NCBI GenBank assembly: GCA_030426465.1
Contig: JAUHYK010000035.1
Location: forward strand, 1 to 43,019
Source: Alphaproteobacteria bacterium
GTDB lineage: Bacteria > Pseudomonadota > Alphaproteobacteria > Caulobacterales > Parvularculaceae
Length of the DNA: 43,019 bases
Reading direction: 5' to 3'
Numbering within the stretch: the stretch's first letter is position 1; the number at the start of each line of letters is the position of its first letter. Below the pieces are notes generated by a model. The model saw only the letters and a program-made list of their open reading frames with translations. It did no database searches and was not told where the DNA came from. Below are positions 1 through 6,956 of this stretch, piece after piece. Position numbers and translations under genes: made by a program.

Positions 1-1449
1 GGCGAAGCTGATATTAAACGCCATGGGCTTGAAGAGTTTGCCTTCGAGCCCTTCAAGGCTGAACAAAGGCAAAAAGACGACGATGATGATCATGATCGCG
101 AACGCGATCGGATTTGCGACTTCGCGCGCCGCCTCCAGAACAGCCGCGGTGCGGTTGACCTCGCCGCCCTCTTCTTTTCGTTCCGCCATGATCCGAAACG
201 AGTTTTCGACCATGACGACGGCGCCGTCGACCATCATGCCGATGCCGATGGCGAGACCGGCCAGCGACATGAGATTGGCCGAGAGTCCCGCCTGGCCCAT
301 GAAAATAAAGGCGATCAGCATGGCGAGCGGCAGCGCCGTGATCACGACCAGCGCGGAGCGGATTTCGCCGAGAAACAGAAACAGCACGATGGCGACGAGA
401 ATCGACCCTTCAATGAGGGCTTTCTCCGCTGTGCCGACTGCCTTCTCCACAAGCTCGGTGCGGTCGTAAATCGGTTTGATGACGACGCCGTCGGGCAGCG
501 CGCCCTCGACCGTCTCGACCTTTTCCTTCACCGCGTCGACGACATTCTTGGCGTTCTCGCCGATACGCGCGAGCGCCATGCCGAGCACAACTTCTTCGCC
601 GTCGCGGGTGACGGCGCCGAAGCGCAGCGCCGGCGCCTGTTCGACTTTCGCAACATCGCGAACATAGACGGGGGCGCCGTCCTTCACCTTGACGACGATA
701 TTGCCGATATCGATCTCGTCCCGGACGAGACCCAGGCCGCGAACGAGATATTGCTCCGGCCCCTGATCGATATATTGCCCGCCGACCTGCCGGTTATTCG
801 CCTCAAGCGCTTCGACGACATCGGAAAAACCGAGCTCATATTTGATGAGTTGCAATGGGTCGATCTGAACCTGGAACTGGCGCTCCTGCCCGCCCCAGGA
901 CATCACGTCGTCGACGCCGGCGGCCGTGCGCAGGATGAGGCGCACGTTCCAGTCCTGCAGCGTCCTCAAGTCCATATCGCTGATGTCGCCCTTAAGGGAC
1001 TCGTCAGCGCGTTCGAGCGTGTACCAGAAGACCTGTCCGAGGCCGGAAGCGTTCGGACCCATTTCCGGCGAGCCGTAGCCTTCCGGTATCCGGTCGCGAA
1101 CTTCCGCAAGCCGCTCCATGACGAGACGGCGCGCGAAATAGATATCGACGCTGTCCTTGAAGTAGACGGCGACATAGGAAAGGCCGAAGAGACTGACCGA
1201 ACGGATTTCCGAGACGTCAGGAAGTCCGGCCATCGCCGACTCCACGGGAAATGTCAGCAATTGCTCGACATCTTCGGCGGCAAGCCCCGGCGATTCCGTG
1301 TAGATGTTGACCTGCACGGGCGTCACGTCCGGGAACGCGTCAATGGGAACCGTTGTGACGGCGCGCCAGCCGAGAAAGCCGACGACAGCGAAGATGATAA
1401 GCACCAGGAATTTATACTGGAGCGAAAATTCGACGAGTTTGTTCAACAT
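1..1449 (-). CDS. Heavy-metal RND efflux pump, CzcA/CusA (HME) family, partial at the window start
   Basis: This is the N-terminal 483 residues of an inner-membrane proton-driven RND pump that exports metal cations through a tripartite envelope complex. The frame opens with an ATG at 1449 and runs off the window edge without a stop; full family members are about 1,030-1,070 aa. TM1 lies at residues 14-33, followed by periplasmic porter subdomains. The TM4 relay block GMMVDGAVVMVEN is at residues 404-416, with D408 and E415 at the positions known for CzcA. Residue 402 is Gly, whereas Zn/Co/Cd-type CzcA has a second Asp there. The gene follows its adaptor (1461-2627) by 11 bp, in the order OMF, adaptor, pump. 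The family is certain; the metal is not, and the missing 402 Asp argues against a classic CzcA assignment. Confidence 0.93.
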   Translation of the reverse strand, partial: MLNKLVEFSLQYKFLVLIIFAVVGFLGWRAVTTVPIDAFPDVTPVQVNIYTESPGLAAEDVEQLLTFPVESAMAGLPDVSEIRSVSLFGLSYVAVYFKDSVDIYFARRLVMERLAEVRDRIPEGYGSPEMGPNASGLGQVFWYTLERADESLKGDISDMDLRTLQDWNVRLILRTAAGVDDVMSWGGQERQFQVQIDPLQLIKYELGFSDVVEALEANNRQVGGQYIDQGPEQYLVRGLGLVRDEIDIGNIVVKVKDGAPVYVRDVAKVEQAPALRFGAVTRDGEEVVLGMALARIGENAKNVVDAVKEKVETVEGALPDGVVIKPIYDRTELVEKAVGTAEKALIEGSILVAIVLFLFLGEIRSALVVITALPLAMLIAFIFMGQAGLSANLMSLAGLAIGIGMMVDGAVVMVENSFRIMAERKEEGGEVNRTAAVLEAAREVANPIAFAIMIIIVVFLPLFSLEGLEGKLFKPMAFNISFA

Positions 1450-1460
1450 GGATCGCGCTC

Positions 1461-2627
1461 CTAATGCCCGTGGCCTTCGCCCATTTTCGTCTTTTGAATG
1501 AGCGATTTGAGGAGAAAGGTTTGGTCAGTGACGATCTCATCGCCTGCCGAGACGCCAGACGCGATTTCGATCCATCCGCCGCTGGCGGTCCCGGTTTCAA
1601 CACTGACGGGTTCGATCTCATCGCCTTCGATGCGGAAAACGGTCGGCGCGCCGTCCATCAGGACAATCGCACTTTCCGGCAACGCCAGCATTTCATCGCC
1701 GGCGCCGGCGGCGATTGCTGCATCAACGAATTGACCTGCGTGAAAATCATCGTCTTCATTGCCGATCTCGATGCGCGCCATCAAGGTGCGCGTCGTTTCA
1801 TCAAGCGCGTGCTGGAGCTGAATGACCTCGCCTTCTTCCCAGTGTCCCGCGCTGGACTTAACGCGCGCGGATGCGCCGACGGCTATTCTTTGCGCCTGTT
1901 CGGCGGTCAGTCGCGCTTCAACCCAGACCGTCGATTCGTCGCTGATTTCGACCAGCACCCGGCCGGGATCGACAAACTCTCCCAAGGTGAAATCGTCGCG
2001 GACGACGGTGCCGGACTGCGGCGCGAACAGAATGAAGCGGCCTGTCGCCTTGCTGGCGTCGCCGGTTTTCAGAAGCGCGGCGACTTCCTGCTCAGCCATG
2101 CCGAATGAGAGGAGTTTGGCATGGGCCTGCTGGCGCGCGACTTCCGCCTCGACGTAACGCTTTTCAGAAACGACGTCCCGGCCGAGATTTCGGACGCGGC
2201 GCCATTCTTTGTCGTTGATGATGAGCGCGCCTTGCGCTTCGGCCATTTCGACGCTGGAGAGCGTGACCAGCGGCGCGCCTTCCTCGACTTTCTCTCCGCG
2301 CACGATATGTCGCTCGACAATCTGCGCGCTGATGCGCGGCGCGACCTGCGCTGTCTTGTAGCGGTTCGCCGTCACCTCGCCCGGCGCAATGAACTCACCG
2401 GTCAGTTGTCGATTGCCGAGCGCAATGGATTTGATCCCCTTGGCGCTCCGCTCCGCCGCCGTCATTTCGATATGACCGCCGCCTTCTTCGCCGTGGCCCT
2501 CTTCCGACTGCTCGACTGACGCTGATTTTTGTTCAGCATCCGATGCGCCGCAGCCTGCGACTGTCAGCGCCGCGAGGGCGATGATCGCCAGTCCAAGGCC
2601 AGAATTCAGTTTTCGAAAGTTACGCAT
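1461..2627 (-). CDS. Periplasmic adaptor (membrane fusion) lipoprotein of the RND metal efflux system, CzcB-like
   Basis: This 388-aa adaptor links the RND pump to the outer-membrane channel. I chose the ATG at 2627 because it overlaps the stop of the upstream gene (TAATG) and gives a clean lipoprotein signal with lipobox LTVAGC, C26 being the acylated Cys. A longer frame from 2645 would add six residues ahead of the signal peptide. Behind C26 there is an acidic, His-bearing linker (GHGEEGGGHIEM), then the alpha-helical hairpin flanked by lipoyl-like halves and beta-barrel regions typical of HlyD/CzcB proteins. The C-terminus ends GEGHGH, another possible metal ligand patch. Neighbours are the TolC-family gene upstream and the CzcA-family pump downstream in one operon. 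The specific metal cannot be read from the adaptor. Confidence 0.9.
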   Translation of the reverse strand: MRNFRKLNSGLGLAIIALAALTVAGCGASDAEQKSASVEQSEEGHGEEGGGHIEMTAAERSAKGIKSIALGNRQLTGEFIAPGEVTANRYKTAQVAPRISAQIVERHIVRGEKVEEGAPLVTLSSVEMAEAQGALIINDKEWRRVRNLGRDVVSEKRYVEAEVARQQAHAKLLSFGMAEQEVAALLKTGDASKATGRFILFAPQSGTVVRDDFTLGEFVDPGRVLVEISDESTVWVEARLTAEQAQRIAVGASARVKSSAGHWEEGEVIQLQHALDETTRTLMARIEIGNEDDDFHAGQFVDAAIAAGAGDEMLALPESAIVLMDGAPTVFRIEGDEIEPVSVETGTASGGWIEIASGVSAGDEIVTDQTFLLKSLIQKTKMGEGHGH

Positions 2628-3862
2628 TACAGAGTCTCCATCCATTCATTGAGCGTCCCTGACGCATCGAGCCAATCGATCCAGGCGCGCCATAAAGACC
2701 CTTGAAGTTCAATTCCTGCGCGTTCCGCGCTGTAGGTTTGATCGAGCTGCACGAGATATTCGACCGCTGTGATGTCGCCCGACCGCCATAGCTGATCGAG
2801 CACGCGGCGTTGCTCGCCGAGCACATCCGACCCGTCGCGCATCCATGCGCGCCACGTCCCCGCCGCGACGGCGAAGCGTCCGCTGGCTTCGACGAGCCGC
2901 GCTTCGGCGTTGCGCAGCTGATTGCGGATCGCTTGCTCGGCGGCGATGCGTTCGGCGCGCGCCTCATCGACTTCGGCCTGTCCGGACGCAAAAACCGGTA
3001 TGGGTACGGACAATCGGACGCCGGCGAAATCGGCGTCTCCTTCGCGTCCATAGGCGGCGCCGATGGTCGGATCGGGAATGCGCGCTTTTTTGGCATAACG
3101 GATTTCGGCCGACAGCGCGTCGGCGCGCGCTTCCGCCGCGCGCAGTTCCGGCAAGCGGCGGACCAGCGTCATATCGAGCGGCGGCGCCGCCGCCGGCGGG
3201 TCAGGCAGCACCGGCCAGGCCGGCATGACTTCGCCCACAAGCGCTGTCAAAGCTTGTCGCGCTTCGGAGAACTCGCTTCGGGCGGTCGTTTGCTCGGCGA
3301 TCGCCTGGGAAAGGCTCAAGCGCGCGGCAAGACGCTCCGATTTTGACAGATCACCGGCCTCCGCGCGGCGGTCTGCAATCGAAGAAAACTCGCGCGCGAC
3401 GTCGGCGCGCCGGGCCGCCAGATCGGAAAGGCGTTTCCTGGCCTGGTAATCCGCCAGCGCGATCAGGAGATCGGCGAATAACGCACGCTTTTCCGCTTCA
3501 TAGGCAAAACTTGCGGCGTCGACGGCGCTGCGCGCGCCCTTCGCCCGAGTGGCGCGCTTATTGGTGATGTCGAAGGCTTTCGACAGGCCGATAGAGCGAC
3601 TGTCATCCGCATCGTCTTCGCTGTCCGAGAACTCGCCCTCGAATTCCGGATTGTAGAGCGGCCGCGAATTGGCGCGCCCGCGCGCTTCCGCCGCATCGAG
3701 TTCGGCGCGCGCTTCTTCGAGCCTTGGATGATTGCGCGCGGCGTCTTCAAGAAATTGTCCTAGCGTCGGGCCAGGCTCAGCGGCGCTCTCCTGCGCGGAC
3801 GCAGCGCCGAGCCCCCACGCCGCAAAAGCGGCGAGCAGGGGCCCGCATATTCTGATGGTCAT
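2627..3862 (-). CDS. TolC-family outer membrane efflux protein, CzcC-like
   Basis: This is a 411-aa outer-membrane factor that forms the exit duct of the tripartite pump. A Sec signal peptide occupies residues 1-23 (cleavage after AASA). The rest is the duplicated, Ala/Glu/Arg-rich alpha-helical pattern of TolC proteins, with long heptad-like stretches rich in EARAELDAAEA-type sequence. The length matches CzcC/CusC relatives. The stop codon overlaps the adaptor start by one base (TAATG), which points to translational coupling. The gene is preceded by a small His-rich exported protein on the same strand. The start has a Sec signal at the expected position and no better upstream alternative. 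Confidence 0.92.
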   Translation of the reverse strand: MTIRICGPLLAAFAAWGLGAASAQESAAEPGPTLGQFLEDAARNHPRLEEARAELDAAEARGRANSRPLYNPEFEGEFSDSEDDADDSRSIGLSKAFDITNKRATRAKGARSAVDAASFAYEAEKRALFADLLIALADYQARKRLSDLAARRADVAREFSSIADRRAEAGDLSKSERLAARLSLSQAIAEQTTARSEFSEARQALTALVGEVMPAWPVLPDPPAAAPPLDMTLVRRLPELRAAEARADALSAEIRYAKKARIPDPTIGAAYGREGDADFAGVRLSVPIPVFASGQAEVDEARAERIAAEQAIRNQLRNAEARLVEASGRFAVAAGTWRAWMRDGSDVLGEQRRVLDQLWRSGDITAVEYLVQLDQTYSAERAGIELQGSLWRAWIDWLDASGTLNEWMETL

Positions 3863-3921
3863 TGGTCATTGTCCTCTTGGAATCAAAATTACTGATGGGC
3901 GCGCGGAACGCGCGCGATCAG

Positions 3922-4284
3922 TCAGATTCGTGGAGGACGGAATAAGGAGGAAAGAGAAGCCTGGGGCACAACACCGTTTTCCGGCGCTATGATCTTGCTT
4001 GCAAAGAGAAGCACGGACGCTGGCTCCAATGAGGCGCGAGACAGGGCGTGAAAATGACATGCGCCGGCATGACAATGCGCAGCGTGCTCCGGGTGAACGG
4101 AACGCTCGTCCTGCGGCGCGCTGTCGTCCTGCGCAGTCGTAAGACCGCCGTCATCCTGATGCTGGGTCGCGTGATGAAATTCTTCTTCTGCCGCATGCAC
4201 AGGCCCGGCGATCGCGCTCAGCGTCCACATGGCTGCGGTGAGAAGCGCAATCAGTGCGCGATATGGAGAAAAGCGGCGAAACAT
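3922..4284 (-). CDS. Small exported His-rich protein (putative periplasmic metal-binding protein)
   Basis: This 120-aa protein heads the RND efflux operon. Residues 1-32 form a signal peptide ending VHA. The mature part is short and rich in His and Asp, with a cluster HPEHAAHCHAGACHFHA containing five His and two Cys, and no recognisable fold. The C-terminus (SLSSLFRPPRI) is hydrophobic/basic. Small His-rich exported proteins are often encoded next to czc/cus efflux genes (CzcI-like or DUF2946-like), and the position and composition fit that role, but I see no diagnostic motif for either family. Function is inferred as periplasmic metal buffering or sensing. It is 59 bp upstream of the TolC-family gene. 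Confidence 0.7.
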   Translation of the reverse strand: MFRRFSPYRALIALLTAAMWTLSAIAGPVHAAEEEFHHATQHQDDGGLTTAQDDSAPQDERSVHPEHAAHCHAGACHFHALSRASLEPASVLLFASKIIAPENGVVPQASLSSLFRPPRI

Positions 4285-4359
4285 TGCTATCGGGTTTTAA
4301 CTGCCTTTTCCTGACAAATCATTAGAGAATTCGCCGCACCGCCACAAACCGAGGCCAAT

Positions 4360-4689
4360 ATGCTGAAAACCGGAATTGTATATGGAGTTGCGGCTTTCTG
4401 CGAAATCGCCGGCTGTTTCGCCTTTTGGATGTGGCTGCGGCTCGACAAATCCGCACTGTGGATTGCGCCAGGACTTGTTTCGCTGGCGGTATTCGCCTGG
4501 GCGTTGACCCTGATTGATACTGCCGCAGCGGGCCGGGCCTATGCGGCCTATGGCGGGGTGTATATCTGCGCTTCGCTCCTTTGGCTGTGGCTTATCGAAC
4601 GCCATCCGCCCGACCGATGGGATTTGAGCGGCGCCGCCGTCGCGCTGCTCGGGGCGGCGATCATCATCTTCGGGCCGAGGACAGCCTAG
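4360..4689 (+). CDS. YnfA/UPF0060 family inner-membrane protein
   Basis: This is a 109-aa protein with four predicted transmembrane helices that fill nearly the whole chain. The start is the ATG after a GAGG ribosome-binding site. The family pattern is clear: an N-terminal [18 protein letters not shown] segment, the [19 protein letters not shown] segment in the middle, and a C-terminal [17 protein letters not shown] helix. The length equals that of E. coli YnfA (108 aa). YnfA resembles small multidrug resistance proteins and has been linked to efflux of dyes and cationic compounds; a metal role here would be inference. It diverges from the His-rich gene at 3922-4284 and converges on the methyltransferase-like gene at 4695 with only 5 bp between stops. 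Confidence 0.9.
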   Translation: MLKTGIVYGVAAFCEIAGCFAFWMWLRLDKSALWIAPGLVSLAVFAWALTLIDTAAAGRAYAAYGGVYICASLLWLWLIERHPPDRWDLSGAAVALLGAAIIIFGPRTA

Positions 4690-4694
4690 AAAAA

Positions 4695-5279
4695 TCATTG
4701 CTCTGTGACTTTACGCGGCCGACCGAGAAATCGCGGAACCTGTCGAGTGTAATCGCGATAAGCATCGCCGTATTTTTCTTTCAGCCAAGGCTCTTCAGCG
4801 AATGGCGCAATCAGCAAGGCCGTAACGCCCGCCATCAAAACCGGCAAGGCGGGCATGGAGGCAGTCAAGACAAACCATCCGATCAACATGGCGACATCGG
4901 CGACATATTGCGGATGACGCGAATAATTATAGAGACCGCTCATGACCAGTTCGCCGGGGGCGCCGCTGGTTTGAGCGTACCCGAAACGCGCCGCCTCGGC
5001 CCAGACAGCGAGGTTTGAGAGGACAAGCAAAATTGGTCCAAGACTAAATCGCAGCCATGGGGAAATGGGCGCGCTTCCCCATCCTGAAATTCCGAGCCAG
5101 ATGGCGGAAACGAAAATGCCGAGCGTTCCCGCCCAAACGAGCGCCGATTTCCAGTTCGAGTATATCTGGGGCGGCCACAGTCTGCGTTCTGGAAAACAGA
5201 TCGACCAAAGAAGAACGGCAATAAAGCCCGTTCCGCTCGCCAATCCGATTATCAAAATGACATTCTCATACTGCGTCAA
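4695..5279 (-). CDS. ICMT/PEMT-like membrane methyltransferase family protein (1 of 3)
   Basis: This is a 194-aa integral membrane protein with about five hydrophobic helices and the C-terminal signature of the isoprenylcysteine carboxyl methyltransferase / phospholipid methyltransferase superfamily. RHPQY sits at residues 121-125, and EEPWLKEKYG at 162-171 is followed by YRDYTRQVPRF. In this superfamily these elements bind S-adenosylmethionine at the membrane surface. It is the third gene of a CDF-ICMT-ICMT operon downstream of a MerR-controlled promoter. The substrate is unknown, and bacteria normally lack prenylated CaaX proteins; a lipid or a small hydrophobic acceptor is more likely. Two other members of the superfamily lie at 5300-5752 and 27958-28620. 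Confidence 0.82.
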   Translation of the reverse strand: MTQYENVILIIGLASGTGFIAVLLWSICFPERRLWPPQIYSNWKSALVWAGTLGIFVSAIWLGISGWGSAPISPWLRFSLGPILLVLSNLAVWAEAARFGYAQTSGAPGELVMSGLYNYSRHPQYVADVAMLIGWFVLTASMPALPVLMAGVTALLIAPFAEEPWLKEKYGDAYRDYTRQVPRFLGRPRKVTEQ

Positions 5280-5299
5280 CCTGGCCTCCGATCATTCTT

Positions 5300-5752
5300 C
5301 TAAATCCATCTGCGCACGCGCTTGCAGTACGCGTCATACTCAGACCCAAATTTATTTCTTAGAGCTTTTTCTTCCGGCTTGATCTGAAGAGTGGTCATCG
5401 TCACGATAAACATAGCGGTCGGCGCAAAACCCAATGGATTCTGCAAATAGACGGCCCATCCGACTAGTAATAGCAACATCCCGAAATACATCGGATTGCG
5501 TGAAATTCGGTAAAGCCCCTTCGTCACGAGTTTTCTGGCGATGTCAGGCGATACCGGATTGATCGTCGTCTTCGCCCGGACGAAGGCGCCGATTGCAATC
5601 GCGATGATGACCAGACCGACCGTGATTAAGCCGGCCGCCAAATACCGAAAACCATTCCACTCAATCATGAATTCCGGAAAGCGATTGGCAAGGAACCAGC
5701 TCAATGCGGCATATACCGCAGTCTGAAGCGCAGGCGGAAAAGCCGGTTTCAT
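5300..5752 (-). CDS. ICMT-like membrane methyltransferase family protein (2 of 3)
   Basis: This 150-aa membrane protein is close to the minimal ICMT fold. It has an N-terminal helix, a helix at residues 36-58, then FVRAKTTINPVSPD, the motif LVTKGLYRISRNPMY (RNPMY at 85-89), a hydrophobic pair, and EEKALRNKFG at 127-136 followed by YDAYCKRVRRWI. RNPMY and EE...FG...YxxYxxxVxRW are the SAM-binding core of the family. It starts 3 bp after the stop of the CDF transporter gene and is followed after 20 bp by another member of the superfamily, so the three genes probably share one transcript. The substrate is unknown; a link to metal stress comes only from operon context. Confidence 0.85.
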   Translation of the reverse strand: MKPAFPPALQTAVYAALSWFLANRFPEFMIEWNGFRYLAAGLITVGLVIIAIAIGAFVRAKTTINPVSPDIARKLVTKGLYRISRNPMYFGMLLLLVGWAVYLQNPLGFAPTAMFIVTMTTLQIKPEEKALRNKFGSEYDAYCKRVRRWI

Positions 5753-5755
5753 AGA

Positions 5756-6415
5756 TTAGCTTTCCCTCTGCAAATAAGTCGGCTTGTTGGTCGCGGCTTT
5801 GATTTCCCGAAGCGCTTGCGCGGTGATCGAGATTGAGGACTTCACAAACAACGAGGCGAGCAATGCAGCGACGATCAAGTCAGGCAAGAACGATCCAGTC
5901 AGCCAAACGGCGGCGCCGGCGGCGATCACGGCGAGATTACCGATGGCGTCGTTACGCGAGCACAGCCAGACGGATCGAACATTCGAGTCTCCGCCGCGCC
6001 AGCGAAGAAGAATGAAAACGCTTGCAACATTGGCGGCGAGCGCCGCAAACCCGACGCCGCTCATCACCGGCGCAACAGGAGAAGCTTCGCCAAATGCGCT
6101 CGCGATCGTAGTGGTCAGCACAAACAAAGCCATTAAGCCAAGGCTGGCGCCTTTAATGAGCGCCGCCATTGCGCGCGTGCGCAGCGCCGCGCCGATAACC
6201 GCAAAGCTCAAAGCGTAGGTCGCCGAATCGCCCGCGAAATCGAGGGCGTCGGCTTTCAGCGCCTGTGAACTTCCAAGATAGCCCGCCGACATTTCCACCA
6301 AAAACATTACAGCGTTAATCGCAATCACCGCGATCAGCGCCCGCTTATAGGCGGGCGACCGGCCGTCGAATTGATCGACTTCGATTTGCTTGTCTTCGCA
6401 GGCGCATCCGGCCAT
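5756..6415 (-). CDS. Cation diffusion facilitator (CDF) family transporter with an unusual metal site
   Basis: This is a 219-aa inner-membrane antiporter predicted to export a divalent or soft metal. I chose the ATG at 6415 (MAGCACEDK). An upstream in-frame extension to 6553 would overlap the MerR operator and the divergent regulator. About six TM helices are visible. The usual HxxxD in TM2 is D59-x3-D63 (ADALDFAGD), and the TM5 counterpart is C152-x3-D156 (CSRND), so the classic Zn site is replaced by D/D and C/D. The N-terminus has a CAC motif and there is no long C-terminal cytoplasmic domain. It is the first gene of the operon read from the MerR promoter at 6447-6477. The metal is uncertain; the Cys ligands suggest a softer ion than Zn. 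Confidence 0.85.
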   Translation of the reverse strand: MAGCACEDKQIEVDQFDGRSPAYKRALIAVIAINAVMFLVEMSAGYLGSSQALKADALDFAGDSATYALSFAVIGAALRTRAMAALIKGASLGLMALFVLTTTIASAFGEASPVAPVMSGVGFAALAANVASVFILLRWRGGDSNVRSVWLCSRNDAIGNLAVIAAGAAVWLTGSFLPDLIVAALLASLFVKSSISITAQALREIKAATNKPTYLQRES

Positions 6416-6446
6416 CCCGGCTCTCCATTGCTTTGCCGCTGAGCCT

Positions 6447-6477
6447 AACCTAATGTCTACAGCAACTGTAGGTTCAA
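6447..6477 (-). promoter_or_regulatory. MerR-type promoter/operator with 19-bp spacer driving the CDF-ICMT-ICMT operon
   Basis: Read on the minus strand, a TTGAAC -35 (6472-6477) and a TAGGTT -10 (6447-6452) are separated by exactly 19 bp. Within the spacer lies a perfect inverted repeat CTACAG-TTG-CTGTAG (6457-6471). An over-long 19-20 bp spacer holding a dyad is the hallmark of promoters activated by DNA distortion by MerR-family metal regulators. It sits in the gap between the divergent MerR gene (from 6486) and the CDF gene (from 6415), so it probably also represses the regulator. Confidence 0.85.
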
Positions 6478-6485
6478 GAGGAATA

Positions 6486-6920
6486 ATGCCGAAATCCGAA
6501 AAAATTCCGGTCACCATCGGCCGACTGGCGAAAGCCTCGGACGTCAAGGTCACGACGATCCGTTATTATGAGAGCATAGGCCTTATTGATCCGCCGGAAC
6601 GGTCGGACGGCGGCCAGCGAATATACGACGCCAAAGCCATTGAGAGAATGCGGTTCATCCGCCACGCCCGCGATCTTGGCTTTCCGCTGGAGGCGATCCG
6701 CGAGCTGATCGCCCTCTCCAGAAACGAGAACCGGTCCTGCGCGGACGTTGATGAAATCGCACGCCGTCACGCCGAAGATGTCAGACAACGCATCAAGCGA
6801 TTGAAATCGCTCGAACGCGAGCTCAATCGGATGATCAAGGAATGCAGCGTCGACAAAATTTCAGACTGCCGCGTGATTGGAATTCTCTCCAATCACGCGC
6901 TCTGTGCGCATGAGCATTAA
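6486..6920 (+). CDS. MerR-family heavy-metal-responsive transcriptional regulator (CadR/PbrR/ZntR-like)
   Basis: This is a 144-aa regulator. The start is the ATG at 6486, behind an AGAGGA ribosome-binding site; the longer open frame from 6390 runs through the operator. Residues 8-76 are the winged helix-turn-helix (TIGRLAKASDVKVTTIRYYE, then GGQRIYDAKAIERMRFIRHARDLGF), followed by the dimerisation helix. The three metal-ligand cysteines of the Cd/Pb/Zn branch are C85 (RSCADVDEI), C120 (KECS) and C128 (SDCRVI). The C-terminus CAHEH adds further possible ligands. It lacks the CxxxxxxxxC loop of CueR-type Cu(I) sensors, so Cd, Pb, Zn or Co is the expected inducer. It is divergent from its predicted target operon (5756-6415 onward). 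Confidence 0.92.
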   Translation: MPKSEKIPVTIGRLAKASDVKVTTIRYYESIGLIDPPERSDGGQRIYDAKAIERMRFIRHARDLGFPLEAIRELIALSRNENRSCADVDEIARRHAEDVRQRIKRLKSLERELNRMIKECSVDKISDCRVIGILSNHALCAHEH

Positions 6921-6956
6921 GGCGCGACCACAATCTTTTTGCTCGCCCAAACGAAT

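Noticed and set aside
751-2519. Long plus-strand frames opposite the first RND genes
   Set aside because: Antisense shadows of the pump and adaptor; no ribosome-binding sites and no family resemblance.
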